A stretch of 64,000 nucleotides of DNA, taken from assembly GCA_050186295.1 (NCBI GenBank), contig JBFWYP010000002.1:1-64000 (forward strand). Direction: 5' to 3'. The stretch comes from JAGPDF01 sp050186295 (GTDB lineage Bacteria; Acidobacteriota; Thermoanaerobaculia; Multivoradales; JAGPDF01). Position numbers and translations under genes: made by a program. The notes under the pieces are model-generated. The model saw only the letters and a list, made by a program, of their open reading frames with translations, was not told the origin of the DNA and made no database searches. This document shows positions 8,032 to 16,790 of this stretch, one piece after another. Each line of letters opens with the position of its first letter. The first letter of the stretch is position 1.

Positions 8032-9723
8032 TCAGACCGTCTCCAGGTAGCGCTGCACCGAATAGATCGCTGCCGATCCCTCGCCGACCGCCGCGGCGAC
8101 ACGGCGGTTGGCTCCGGCGCGCACGTCTCCGGCGGCGAAGACGCCGGGGATGTTGGTCTCGAACAGCATCGGGTCGCGCGGGAGCTCCCAGCCGCGCGGG
8201 CGGCCCTCGACGCGCGGCAGGTCCGGGCCGGTGAGCAGGAACCCGCGCTCGTCGCGCTCGACGACGCCGGCGAGCCAGTCGGAGCGCGGTGCGCTGCCGA
8301 CGAACAGGAAGAGCGCCGCGCAGGAGAGCGACCTGCGCTCGCCATTGCGTGTGTCCGTGACGACGACACCTTCGACCCGCTCCTCGCCGACCACCTCGGC
8401 CACCTCGACGTGCGGCACCACCTCGATGTTGTCGAGCGATTCGATGCGGTCGATCAGATACTGCGACATCGAGGTCTCGAGTCCGGTGCTGCGCACCAGC
8501 ATGGTCACCCGGCGGGCGCTGCGGGAGAAGAAGACCGCTCCCTGGCCGGCCGAGTTCGCCCCGCCGACGATGCAGATGTCGCGGTCGCGGTAGGTCGACA
8601 TCTCCGTCGTCGCGGCGCCGTAGTAGACGCCGGCGCCGAGATGTCTCTCGATCCCCGGCACGTCGAGCGTCCGCACCGCCGTCCCGGTGGCGACCAGGAC
8701 CGCGTAGCTCGAGATCTCGGTGCCGTCCGCGAGCCGGAGGATGCGGTACGGGTCCTCGCGCCGGATGCCGACCACCTCCTGCGCGGTGAGCAACTCGGCG
8801 CCGAGGCGCCGCGCCTGCGCCGCGGCCCGGCGAGCGAGGTCCTCGCCGGAGACACCGTTCGGGAACCCGAGATAGTTCTCGATGCGCGAGCTGGTGCCGG
8901 CCTGCCCGCCCGGAGCGCTGCGCTCCACGAGCAGGGTCGACAGTCCTTCCGAAGCGCCGTAGACCGCGTTCGCCAGACCCGCCGGCCCGCCACCGACGAT
9001 CACCAGATCGTAGAAGCGGCGCTCGGCCCGGGTCCGCAGGCCGACGCGCTCGGCGAGCTCGCGCGGGGTCGGCTTCGCGAGATGACTGCCGTCCGGGAAC
9101 AGCACGACCGGCAGCCGCCGGAGGTCGCCGACCTGGCGCTCGATCAGCTCGCGGACCGACGCCTCCCGCTCGACGTCGAGCCACTGGTACGGAACCTGGT
9201 TCCGCGCCAGGAACTCCTTCGCCTCGTAGCTCGACCGCGACCACGAGGTGCCGGCGAGCCGGATCCCCTCCCAGCTCCGCCGATGGAGCGCTCTCCACGA
9301 TCCGAGCAGGTCGTCGAGCACCGGGTAGAGCCGCATCTCGGGCGGGTGCCAGGGCTTGAGCAGGTAGTGATCGAGTCCGATCTCGTTGATGCTGGAGATC
9401 GCCGCGTCGGTGTCCGCGTAGGCGGTGAGGAGCACCCGTCGCGAATCCGGCGAGAGCTTGACGAGCCGCTTGAGCAGCTCGGTACCGGTCATTCCCGGCA
9501 TCCGCTGATCGACCAGGAAGAGAGCCACGGGCACGCTCCGCGCCTGCGCTTCGCTCACCGCCTGCAGCGCCTCCTCTCCCGAGCGCGCCTTGAGGACCAT
9601 GTAGTCGTCGCGGTAGCGGTCGCGGAGATCTCGGCCCACGGCCTCGAGCACGTCGGCGTCGTCGTCCACCGCCAGCAGGATCGGCTTCGCGGGTGCTCCC
9701 GCGCGCGGCTCGTGCAACGTCAC
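8032..9723 (-). CDS. Fused response regulator / glutaredoxin-like / thioredoxin-reductase-like FAD protein
   Basis: This 563-residue cytoplasmic protein starts at GTG 9723, which overlaps the upstream stop (GTGA). Domains in order: REC (about 10-135, phosphoacceptor Asp72 in LVDQRMPG), a glutaredoxin-like fold (about 150-230), and a two-dinucleotide-domain flavoprotein (about 237-563) with FAD motif GGGPAG (244-249) and NAD(P)H motif GGANSAGQ (387-394). Both expected redox Cys pairs are missing. The glutaredoxin CxxC position reads S162-R-S-S165, and the TrxR CATC position reads G369-A-A-T372. It is therefore unlikely to be a thioredoxin reductase and more likely an NAD(P)H-linked electron donor or sensor controlled by phosphorylation. 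Operon partner: the cNMP-domain histidine kinase. Confidence 0.9.
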   Translation of the reverse strand: MTLHEPRAGAPAKPILLAVDDDADVLEAVGRDLRDRYRDDYMVLKARSGEEALQAVSEAQARSVPVALFLVDQRMPGMTGTELLKRLVKLSPDSRRVLLTAYADTDAAISSINEIGLDHYLLKPWHPPEMRLYPVLDDLLGSWRALHRRSWEGIRLAGTSWSRSSYEAKEFLARNQVPYQWLDVEREASVRELIERQVGDLRRLPVVLFPDGSHLAKPTPRELAERVGLRTRAERRFYDLVIVGGGPAGLANAVYGASEGLSTLLVERSAPGGQAGTSSRIENYLGFPNGVSGEDLARRAAAQARRLGAELLTAQEVVGIRREDPYRILRLADGTEISSYAVLVATGTAVRTLDVPGIERHLGAGVYYGAATTEMSTYRDRDICIVGGANSAGQGAVFFSRSARRVTMLVRSTGLETSMSQYLIDRIESLDNIEVVPHVEVAEVVGEERVEGVVVTDTRNGERRSLSCAALFLFVGSAPRSDWLAGVVERDERGFLLTGPDLPRVEGRPRGWELPRDPMLFETNIPGVFAAGDVRAGANRRVAAAVGEGSAAIYSVQRYLETV

Positions 9724-9998
9724 TCTTCCCGCTGCAGGATGCGCCGGCCCCCTGCGTCCATTTCGAACTTGATCAACCGGACGATGTGCGCCCGAGACCG
9801 GAGCTCCGGCGGAACGATCTGCTGCGCCTGCTCGCGGCTGTCGACGTCGACCACGAGCCAGGCGCGATGATCGCCGTCCAGACAGCCCCAGTCGGCATTG
9901 GAGAGGAAGTGCGAACCGCTCTCGAGCACGATTCGGATCGCGGCGTTGCACGCCACCTTGTCGGAATCGTGGGGAATCTCCACCAGATATCTCGCCAC
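9720..9998 (-). CDS. Small conserved protein in redox-signalling operon
   Basis: A 92-residue protein without signal peptide or membrane segment. It starts at GTG 9998, with a GGAGG site lying across the end of the upstream kinase gene. The sequence alternates short strands and helices (ARYLVEIPHD, AWLVVDVDSREQAQQ, AHIVRLIKFEM), suggesting a ferredoxin-like alpha/beta dimer of the kind seen in muconolactone-isomerase or NIPSNAP-like proteins, but no catalytic motif is clear. It sits between a histidine kinase (4 bases) and the REC-flavoprotein (4-base overlap), so it probably works with them. I do not recognise a named family. Confidence 0.75.
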   Translation of the reverse strand: MARYLVEIPHDSDKVACNAAIRIVLESGSHFLSNADWGCLDGDHRAWLVVDVDSREQAQQIVPPELRSRAHIVRLIKFEMDAGGRRILQREE

Positions 9999-10002
9999 CG
10001 CT

Positions 10003-11433
10003 TCACCCTCCGCCGGAATCCGGCTGCTTCGCTTCGATTGTTTCCTCGCCCGCCGGCAGGCGCACGCGAAACTCCGTCCGTCCGGGACGCGACTCGATCT
10101 CCAGCTCGCCCAGGTGCTGCCGAACGAGATGGTTCGAGATCACCAGACCCAGACCCGTCCCCTCGCCGACCGGTTTCGTCGTGAAGAACGGCTCGAAGAT
10201 CCGCTTGCGGACCTCGTCCGGAATCCCCGGACCGTCGTCGATCACCCGCACGACCACGAACTTCCCCTCGCTTCCGGTTCGTACCGTCACGCTGCCTCCG
10301 GACGGAGCGGCATCGATCGCGTTCTCGATCAGATTCGCCCAGACCTGATTGAGCTCGCCGCCGACTCCGACGACGACCGGCAGGTCGGAGGCGAGTTCGG
10401 GGACCAGCTGCACCGAACGGCCGCGCGCCTTGGATCGCAGGAGGGTCAGCGTGTCGAGGATCCCCTTGGCGAGATCGACGGGCTTCGGCGCCGTCGACTG
10501 GTCGACGTAGGTGAATCCCTTCACCGCGGCGACCAGTTCGTGAACCCGTCCCGCCGCGCGGCCGATGTCGGCCGCCAGTCGGCGGGTCGTGCAGTTCGCC
10601 GCCAGTGCGTCGATCGCCGCGATCCAGGCCTGGGGACGGAACGCCGCCGCGAACTCCTCGAGCTGGGCGATGCTCAGCTCGGTGTCGGCGAGCGATTCGG
10701 CGCGCGACGCCTTCGATCCGCGCGCCGTCAGCCAGTTCTCGAACTCCTCGACCCTCTCCGCCTGCTCGAAGGGCGAGCGGAACGAGGCGGTTTCGGTCTT
10801 CGCACAGCAGTTCCGCATCCGTTCGAACACCGCGTGCTCCGCATCCGAGAGTCCGGCGCGCGCCAGGGCGCCGTAGGCGAGCTCCGCCTCGCCGAGCTTC
10901 GACGACAGGCGCTCGGCGCTCCGTGCCGCCGCCGACGCCGGATTGTTGAGCTCGTGGGCGAGTCCCGCGGCGAGACGTCCGAGCGACGCCAGCTTGTCTT
11001 CCTGGAGATCGCTGGCGCGGAAGACCCGGGCCCGGTCGAGCATCAGGTGGACGAACACCGCGGTCAGCCCGGGGCATTCGCGGATCAGTTCGGGGAACTT
11101 CGCGGAATCGAGGTGAACGGCTTCTACTTTCTCGAGAATGCGGCTCTCGCCGGGCGGAGCCTTCATGCGCGAGAACGGCAGCGTGCCCGTGACGTCGCCG
11201 GCGTGCCACTCCATGACCCGCCGGTAGGCGCCACCCCGCTCCACGCGGATGTCGATGTGCCCTTTCAGGATCACCGCCAGGAAGCCGATCGGCTTGCCGG
11301 ATTCGTACATCAGGCTCCCGGCCGGAGTCTCGCGGTAGTAGCCGTTCCGCGCCAGCCAGACGAGCTCCTCCCGCGGGGCGACCGAGACGGTGCGATGGCC
11401 CTGGAGCCGCTCGAGCAGTTCACTTTCCTGCAT
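10003..11433 (-). CDS. Histidine kinase with N-terminal cyclic-nucleotide-binding-like domain
   Basis: This 476-residue cytoplasmic kinase starts at ATG 11433. Residues 1-145 resemble a CRP/cNMP-binding beta-barrel (ILKGHIDIRVERGG, then EWHAGDVTGTLPF) but without a DNA-binding domain. A HisKA segment follows with phosphoacceptor His160 in AAGLAHELNNPA, then a long helical insert (about 175-290) and an HATPase_c domain with NLIENAIDA, DDGPGI and GTGLGL. No transmembrane helix is visible. It is first of three closely spaced genes ending in a REC-flavoprotein, so the natural partner of His160 is Asp72 of that protein. Whether the barrel binds a nucleotide, heme or Fe-S is unknown. Confidence 0.88.
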   Translation of the reverse strand: MQESELLERLQGHRTVSVAPREELVWLARNGYYRETPAGSLMYESGKPIGFLAVILKGHIDIRVERGGAYRRVMEWHAGDVTGTLPFSRMKAPPGESRILEKVEAVHLDSAKFPELIRECPGLTAVFVHLMLDRARVFRASDLQEDKLASLGRLAAGLAHELNNPASAAARSAERLSSKLGEAELAYGALARAGLSDAEHAVFERMRNCCAKTETASFRSPFEQAERVEEFENWLTARGSKASRAESLADTELSIAQLEEFAAAFRPQAWIAAIDALAANCTTRRLAADIGRAAGRVHELVAAVKGFTYVDQSTAPKPVDLAKGILDTLTLLRSKARGRSVQLVPELASDLPVVVGVGGELNQVWANLIENAIDAAPSGGSVTVRTGSEGKFVVVRVIDDGPGIPDEVRKRIFEPFFTTKPVGEGTGLGLVISNHLVRQHLGELEIESRPGRTEFRVRLPAGEETIEAKQPDSGGG

Positions 11434-11566
11434 CTTCCGGATCCTAACCGACCACCGCCGGTCCGTGATCGAGGGGAACCGGGCGCGCTCCGGAAAACCC
11501 GGGACCACCCGATCTCGTAGGATCGGGAGAGTCCGCTTCGACTCGACCACCGGAAAGGATCCTCGC

Positions 11567-14287
11567 GTGCGCATTCCCTCGGCTTCCCGTCTGCTGTCCG
11601 GCCTGATCGGCCTCCTCCTCCTCGGCGCCGCCCCGGGGGGCAGCGCAACGGTTTCCGCCACCGGGCCGCTGGACTCGTTCCTCGCCTCGGTGAAGAAGAC
11701 CACCCTGCCCAACGGCCTGACGCTGCTGGTGCGCGAGCAGCACGGGACCGGCGTCGTGGCGATCGACACCTGGGTCAAGGCCGGATACTTCAACGAGCCC
11801 GACGAGGTCGCCGGCATGGCGCACCTGTTCGAGCACATGTTCTTCAAGGGGTCGAAGAAGTTCCCCGGCGCCGAGGAGATCTCGCAGGCGCTCGCCGCGG
11901 TCGGCGGCGACTCCAACGCCGGCACGATCTACGACTCGACCAACTACTACTTCGTCGTCCCGAGCGAAGGATTCGGCCGCGCCGTCGAAATCATGGCCGA
12001 CGCGATCGCCAACCCGCTCTTCGACGCCGGCGAGCTCGACCGCGAGTCCGAGGTCGTCATCGAAGAGTCGAACCGCAAGCTCGACAATCCGCCGGCGGTC
12101 TCGATCGAGCGCATGCTCGCCACCGCCTACGTCGAACACCGGGTCAAGCGCTGGCGGATCGGCTCGAACGAGGTCCTGCGAAGCATCCAGCGCGAGAATC
12201 TGCTCGACTTCTTCCGCACGCTCTATCGGCCACAGAACATGATCGTCTCGGTGGCCGGCGACATCCGTGCCAGCGACGTCGAGAAGGCGGTCGCGAAGAC
12301 CTTCGGAGCGCTCGGCAAGGACGGTTTCCGCAAGGAGCGCGGACCGCGCGAACCCGAACAGACGAGCTTCCGCTACGGGAGCTCCACCGGCGATCTCAAG
12401 CAGGGCTACTCGGTCCTCGGTTGGAAGACGCAGGGCGTGGGCGGAGACGCAGAGCTCGAGATCGATCTCGTGTCGCAGATCCTCGGCACCGGGCGCTCCT
12501 CGCGCTTCTTCCGCCACGTCGTCGCCCCCGACGCCGCCGCGACCGCCTCGACCAGCCATTACCAGTTCGACGACGTCGGCATCCTCATCGCCCAGGCCTC
12601 CTTCGACGAGTCGCGTCGGGCCGAGGTCGACCGCCGCATCCTCGCCGAGGTCGAGCGCCTCAAGGCGCACGGACCGACCGAGTATGAGCTGGCGCTGGCG
12701 CGGAACGCGCTGCGCGCCAACCTCGTCCTCGGACTCGAGAGTGCCCTGGGACAGGCCCAGTCGCTCGCCGAGGCGGAGGCGCGCGAAGGCTACCTTTCGC
12801 TCGGCGACCGGCTGAAGAAGCTCGACGCCATCGGCGCCGAAGCCGTCCGCGACGCCGCGCGGCGCTTCCTCACCGTCGACCGCCTCACGCTCTATCACTA
12901 CGCGCCGGCAGGGACTCCCGAGCTCGATCGGGCGGCGGCCCTCGCCGCCGTCACCGCGGCGACCCGCGACGTCCCGCCGGCCGAACCGGCGATCGCACTC
13001 CCGGCGGCGACCGCGGTGGCGGGCGCTGCCACCGCCGACCGTCCGGCCACCGAGACGACCCTTTCGAACGGCGCGCGGCTGGTCGTGCGCGAGCGGCCCG
13101 GCGCCCCGTCGGTCGCTCTCGGTCTCTATCTCGCAGGAGGTCGCAGCGAGGAGTCGTCCGCCAACGCCGGCATCACGCAGCTCGCGGCTTCGTCGCTGCG
13201 CCGCGGTGCCGGAGGCCGCACCGGAGCCGAGCTCGACCGGGCGTTCGAGTTTCTCGGCACGGCGATCGAGACCTCGGTCCTCCCCGACTACGTCGGTGTC
13301 GAGCTCGAGGTGGTCTCTTCGAACCTGCGGCCGGCGCTCGATCTGTTCGCCGACGTCGTCCTCCGTCCGACTTTCGCGGCCGAGGGGATCGAGGAGGAGC
13401 GTGCCCTGCAGATCGCGTCGGCGCGGCGCGATTTCGACTCGTCCTTCCGGCGTCCGCAGGCGCTCGCTCTCGCCGACCTGTGGCCGACCCACCCCTACGG
13501 TCTCTCGGGCGTCGGAACCGAAGACTCGATTTCGTCCATCGCCACGGCCGACGTCGGCCGCTGGTGGAGCGACCACCTCACGGCCGAGGATGCGACGATC
13601 ATCGTCGTCGGCGACGTCTCGGCGACCGGCGCACGCGAGCTGCTCGAGCGAGCCTTCGCCGCGCTCCCGCGGCGCGGCGCAACGCGCGCGACCGTTCGCC
13701 CGCCGGTCCCTCCGCCGACGCGCACCGAGACCGTCGAGTATCGCGATCGCAAGCAGTCGGCGATCGTCATGGCGTTCGCCGGGCCGCCCCCGTCGAGTCC
13801 CGAGGCGGCGCGCCTGGAGCTCCTGCAGAACGTCACCTCGGGCCTCGCCGGAACACTCTTCGCCGAGCTCCGGGGGCGCCGCTCGCTCGCCTACACCGTC
13901 TTCGCCGGCTACCAGGCGCGACGCGCCGGTGGTCTTGCCTTCGCCTACCTCGCGACCGAAGCCTCGAAGGAGCCGGAGGCCGCGGCGGCGCTGCTCGCGG
14001 AGCTGCGCCGGTTGGCGGTCGACGGCTTCGACGAGAAGCAGCTCGCGACGGCCAAGTCGGCCTTCGCCGGATCGACCAAGATCGACCTGCAGACCAACGG
14101 TCAGATCCGCGACGAGCTCGCCCGCGGCGTGATCTACGGCACCGGTCTCGACGCCGCGGCCGCGCGGCTCGCGACCGCCCGGGCGACGACCCTCGCGCAG
14201 CTCCGTGAGACCGCCGCCACCTGGTTCGGCGCCGAGCACTTCGCGACCGCCATCCTCCGCGGCAAGGTGGCGGCGCCGGAGCCCTGA
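11567..14287 (+). CDS. Exported M16-family zinc metallopeptidase (two-module)
   Basis: A 906-residue protein starting at GTG 11567 behind GGAAAGGA, with a signal peptide of about 27 residues. The first M16 module (about 40-500) holds the inverted zinc motif H86-x-x-E89-H90 (AHLFEHMFFKG) and the downstream ligand Glu166 in ESEVVIEE. The second module (about 540-900) lacks HxxEH but keeps the LRGRRSLAYTVFAGYQ segment that contributes to substrate binding in M16 partners. This is the fused form of a catalytic and an inactive half seen in periplasmic M16 peptidases. An Ala/Pro-rich linker near 485-505 joins the modules. It degrades peptides or small proteins in the periplasm; substrate unknown. 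Confidence 0.93.
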   Translation: MRIPSASRLLSGLIGLLLLGAAPGGSATVSATGPLDSFLASVKKTTLPNGLTLLVREQHGTGVVAIDTWVKAGYFNEPDEVAGMAHLFEHMFFKGSKKFPGAEEISQALAAVGGDSNAGTIYDSTNYYFVVPSEGFGRAVEIMADAIANPLFDAGELDRESEVVIEESNRKLDNPPAVSIERMLATAYVEHRVKRWRIGSNEVLRSIQRENLLDFFRTLYRPQNMIVSVAGDIRASDVEKAVAKTFGALGKDGFRKERGPREPEQTSFRYGSSTGDLKQGYSVLGWKTQGVGGDAELEIDLVSQILGTGRSSRFFRHVVAPDAAATASTSHYQFDDVGILIAQASFDESRRAEVDRRILAEVERLKAHGPTEYELALARNALRANLVLGLESALGQAQSLAEAEAREGYLSLGDRLKKLDAIGAEAVRDAARRFLTVDRLTLYHYAPAGTPELDRAAALAAVTAATRDVPPAEPAIALPAATAVAGAATADRPATETTLSNGARLVVRERPGAPSVALGLYLAGGRSEESSANAGITQLAASSLRRGAGGRTGAELDRAFEFLGTAIETSVLPDYVGVELEVVSSNLRPALDLFADVVLRPTFAAEGIEEERALQIASARRDFDSSFRRPQALALADLWPTHPYGLSGVGTEDSISSIATADVGRWWSDHLTAEDATIIVVGDVSATGARELLERAFAALPRRGATRATVRPPVPPPTRTETVEYRDRKQSAIVMAFAGPPPSSPEAARLELLQNVTSGLAGTLFAELRGRRSLAYTVFAGYQARRAGGLAFAYLATEASKEPEAAAALLAELRRLAVDGFDEKQLATAKSAFAGSTKIDLQTNGQIRDELARGVIYGTGLDAAAARLATARATTLAQLRETAATWFGAEHFATAILRGKVAAPEP

Positions 14288-14302
14288 AGCCATCGGCCGG
14301 GC

Positions 14303-14324
14303 CGGGGTCGCGCACGCGGCCCCG
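14303..14324. terminator. GC-rich hairpin between convergent genes
   Basis: The bases CGGGGTCGCG and CGCGGCCCCG can pair (one G-T) around a very short loop, between the ends of the M16 gene (14287) and the cysteine-synthase-like gene (14346). No T-run follows, so it may only help termination of either transcript. Confidence 0.3.
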
Positions 14325-14345
14325 TTCGGCCCCGTACTGTCGGGG

Positions 14346-15326
14346 TCAGTTGTCGGACGGCGCTGACCGCTGCGGCAGCTGGACGACGAGCTCGTGCTCG
14401 AACGGGCAGCGCCCCGGCTCCACGCTCGCCAGGCCGCGCGAGCGGTACTTGGTGAAGCCGTCGGCGAAGACGGTCACGACCGTCCCGAACCGTTCCTGCA
14501 GTCGCCGCGCGGCGACGAAGTTGGCGCCCGACGAGATGCCGACGCAGTAGCCGTGCCGCTCCGCGAGCTCGCGTGCCGCGGCCAGCGCCTCGTCGGTCGA
14601 AACGCGCTCCACCGCGTCGATCTCCGGACTCGTACCCCCGCTGCCGTCGCCGGCCAGTGCGGGGATGAAGCCGTCTCCGATTCCGGAGATTCCGTGCGAA
14701 CCGGCGCCACCGCCACTCATCACCGCCGACTCCTCCGGCTCGACCGCCACCACCCGGAGGTCCGGGAAGACGCGTCGCAGTCCGCGGGCGACGCCGATGA
14801 TCGTTCCCCCGGTCCCGACACCGGCGACGAAGGCGCCGAGGTGGCGCCCGGCGCTCTGCTCGAGGATCTCGGCCGCGGTCGTGCGCTCGTGGCACTCGGC
14901 GTTCAGCGGATTCGAGAACTGGTCGGGGTTGAACCAGCCGTTCTCCTGCGCCAGCCGGTCGCGGATCCGCGCCGCTTCGGCGAAGCTCCCCTCCTTCGAA
15001 CAGAGGACGAGGTCGGCGCCGAGCGCACGGATCATCTCCTTGCGCTCTTCCGTCATGTCTTCGGGCATGACGATGGTGACCGGGTGCCCGCGCTCGCGCC
15101 CCGCCCAGGCGAGCGCGATCCCGGTGTTGCCGCTCGTCGCTTCGACGATCCGCTGGCCGGGCGCGAGGCCGCCGCGCCTGCGGCTCTCGTCGAGGATGTA
15201 GCCGGCGATCCGGTCCTTGATGCTGCCGCACGGATTCGTGCACTCGAGTTTCGCCAGGACGCCCGCGACTTCGACGAGCGGAGTCCGGCCGGGGCGCTGC
15301 TCGCCGCCAGGGCGCCTGTCGATCAT
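14346..15326 (-). CDS. PLP-dependent cysteine synthase-like enzyme
   Basis: This 326-residue cytoplasmic enzyme belongs to the beta-replacing PLP family (CysK/CysM/CBS). The PLP lysine is Lys37 in NPCGSIKDR; the substrate loop TSGNTGIAL and phosphate-binding GVGTGGTI are present, and the cofactor pyridine-N Ser lies in GISSGANF. Start ATG 15326 has GGAGG upstream. The N-terminus before GRTPLVEV is only 12 residues, a little shorter than classical CysK. The C-terminal tail ends CPFEHELVVQLPQ with an extra Cys-His pair. It follows the radical SAM gene with a 76-base gap on the same strand. The substrate could be O-acetylserine or a related amino acid; not decidable here. Confidence 0.88.
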   Translation of the reverse strand: MIDRRPGGEQRPGRTPLVEVAGVLAKLECTNPCGSIKDRIAGYILDESRRRGGLAPGQRIVEATSGNTGIALAWAGRERGHPVTIVMPEDMTEERKEMIRALGADLVLCSKEGSFAEAARIRDRLAQENGWFNPDQFSNPLNAECHERTTAAEILEQSAGRHLGAFVAGVGTGGTIIGVARGLRRVFPDLRVVAVEPEESAVMSGGGAGSHGISGIGDGFIPALAGDGSGGTSPEIDAVERVSTDEALAAARELAERHGYCVGISSGANFVAARRLQERFGTVVTVFADGFTKYRSRGLASVEPGRCPFEHELVVQLPQRSAPSDN

Positions 15327-15402
15327 TCCGTCCTCCCCACCGTCGACGATCCGATCGCCCACTGGCTCGACCGCCGGAGAAGCACGCAGTCGATCGACTC
15401 GA

Positions 15403-16659
15403 TCACGAATCCGCGGCGCGACGGCGCGGTTCGTCGAATCGTGCAAATCGCCGCCTGAGCTGAGCTCCGGCGATGCTGCGCAGCGTCCGGCGACGCAGCT
15501 CGCGCCACGGAAAGCGCCGACCGCTCAACGCTGCACACTCCTCGGGCAGGAGCACCAGGCTCACCTGGATGCCGGGTGCGCAGCCGATGGGAAGGCCTTT
15601 CTCCATGCAGGCCTCGTAGAGCCGGGCGAAAACAGGGATGAGCTCTTCCGTCGACGGAGGGTCCTCGTCCTCGAGGTCCGTCCCGACGAGCGGCCGGAAG
15701 ACGCATACGGTGGGAACGGCTCCGACCGAGACGATCCAGTCGATGGCCGCGATGGAGGAGTCCGGCGGCTCGAGCCCGGCGATGATCTCGCCATTGGTCA
15801 CCCACGGTTCACCCTTCGGTCCCCTTGCTCCCAGCTTCGCGCAGTAGCGGACCGCCTCGAGATAGAAGTCTAGCCCGTACTCGGCGTCCTTCCCCGGACA
15901 GATCTCGCGGAAGCGCTCGCGGTCGAAGATTTCGAAACAGAAAGAGACCCGGTTCACTCCGATCTCGCGCAGACGATCGTATCGTCCGAGATCGCGGTGC
16001 GGTGGCGTCTGCACGCCCACCAGCAGTCCCAGCTCTTTCTTGACCCTCGCGATGTACGGTTCTAGGATGTCGAGGTAGGTATCGCCGTCGTAGTGCCCGG
16101 TGTTGAAGTCGACGTACGTGATTCCGGATTCGTCCCGCGCGGCGCGAACCACCTCGAGAACTTCCTCGACGGACTTCTCGTCCGCATCGTCGACGCCGAG
16201 GTTCAGCCCGACCGAGCAGAACTTGCAGTTCACCTTCTGCGGCTTCTCCGTCCAGTATTCGCAGACCTTGGCCTGGTAGATGCCGAGGTACGTGCCCTGA
16301 AGGGTGCCGACCCGCGTCATCGGCCGCCCGCTCGCCGTCTCGCGGTCGTACCAGGCGGGGCGAGGCGAGAGCTGGATCTCGGCGATCTCGTCGGCGCCGC
16401 GGTCCACGAAGTAGGCGCCGCGACGGCGACGCACGACGTACTGCGAGCGCCTGGCGAACGGTTCCGAGACCGGAATGTTGGTCCACAGTCCGCCCGGCAG
16501 AATCGCTTCGAGCCCGCTCCCGAGCCCTGCCCTCGTCCGCAGTATCCGGCGCCCTCCGTCCTCCTCGATGAAGCAGCTGTCATCGAGCACTGCACCGCGG
16601 CAGTAGAGATCCAGCTTGAGAAGTGCCGGATTCTCCCGCAAAGACTCCCGACGAATCAT
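15403..16659 (-). CDS. Radical SAM enzyme with CX11CX2C cluster motif
   Basis: A 418-residue protein starting at ATG 16659 behind GGAGGAGG. The cluster-binding cysteines are probably Cys133, Cys145 and Cys148 in KVCEYW...NCKFCSVG, a CX11CX2C spacing in place of the usual CX3CX2C. Downstream are typical radical SAM barrel features: DFNTGHYDGDTYLDIL, a GVQTPP strand and a NRVSFCFEIFD strand. About 110 residues precede the barrel, containing strands but no known domain. The gene immediately downstream encodes a cysteine-synthase-like enzyme. It resembles distant biotin-synthase-related radical SAM proteins; the reaction is unknown. Divergent from the hemerythrin/Crp operon. Confidence 0.8.
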   Translation of the reverse strand: MIRRESLRENPALLKLDLYCRGAVLDDSCFIEEDGGRRILRTRAGLGSGLEAILPGGLWTNIPVSEPFARRSQYVVRRRRGAYFVDRGADEIAEIQLSPRPAWYDRETASGRPMTRVGTLQGTYLGIYQAKVCEYWTEKPQKVNCKFCSVGLNLGVDDADEKSVEEVLEVVRAARDESGITYVDFNTGHYDGDTYLDILEPYIARVKKELGLLVGVQTPPHRDLGRYDRLREIGVNRVSFCFEIFDRERFREICPGKDAEYGLDFYLEAVRYCAKLGARGPKGEPWVTNGEIIAGLEPPDSSIAAIDWIVSVGAVPTVCVFRPLVGTDLEDEDPPSTEELIPVFARLYEACMEKGLPIGCAPGIQVSLVLLPEECAALSGRRFPWRELRRRTLRSIAGAQLRRRFARFDEPRRRAADS

Positions 16660-16708
16660 CGCCCGCCTCCTCCCTCCGAGAGTCTCGCCCGCCGGCTCAC
16701 GGCGCTCT

Positions 16709-16722
16709 TTGCGCCGACGCAA
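16709..16722. promoter_or_regulatory. Crp/Fnr-type operator box (left copy)
   Basis: TTGCGCCGACGCAA is an inverted repeat, TTGCG-N4-CGCAA, with the geometry of FNR/DNR boxes (TTGAT-N4-ATCAA). Its centre (16715.5) lies about 42 bases before the start site predicted from the -10 element, the class II activator position. The same palindrome occurs at 25512-25525 before the other operon of this island. Confidence 0.72.
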
Positions 16723-16745
16723 GGACCGCGGGCCTCCGGCGCACC

Positions 16746-16751
16746 TAGGCT
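16746..16751 (+). promoter_or_regulatory. Putative -10 element of the RIC-crp operon
   Basis: TAGGCT lies 24 bases after the operator box. Its placement predicts transcription from about 16758, and a GGAGG site at 16778-16782 precedes ATG 16791. A -35 hexamer is not evident, as expected for activator-dependent promoters. Confidence 0.45.
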
Positions 16752-16790
16752 GGGCGTCGAAGCACGACTGTCCTTGCGGAGGCGACGACG

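Noticed and set aside
11444..14293. 949-codon open frame antisense to the M16 peptidase
   Set aside because: Arg/Glu/Leu-rich shadow of a high-GC gene with strong third-position bias; no domain, signal or operon context.
16660..16708. Control of the divergent radical SAM gene by the same left operator box
   Set aside because: On the minus strand the position expected for a -10 element reads GAGACT, which does not fit TAnnnT.
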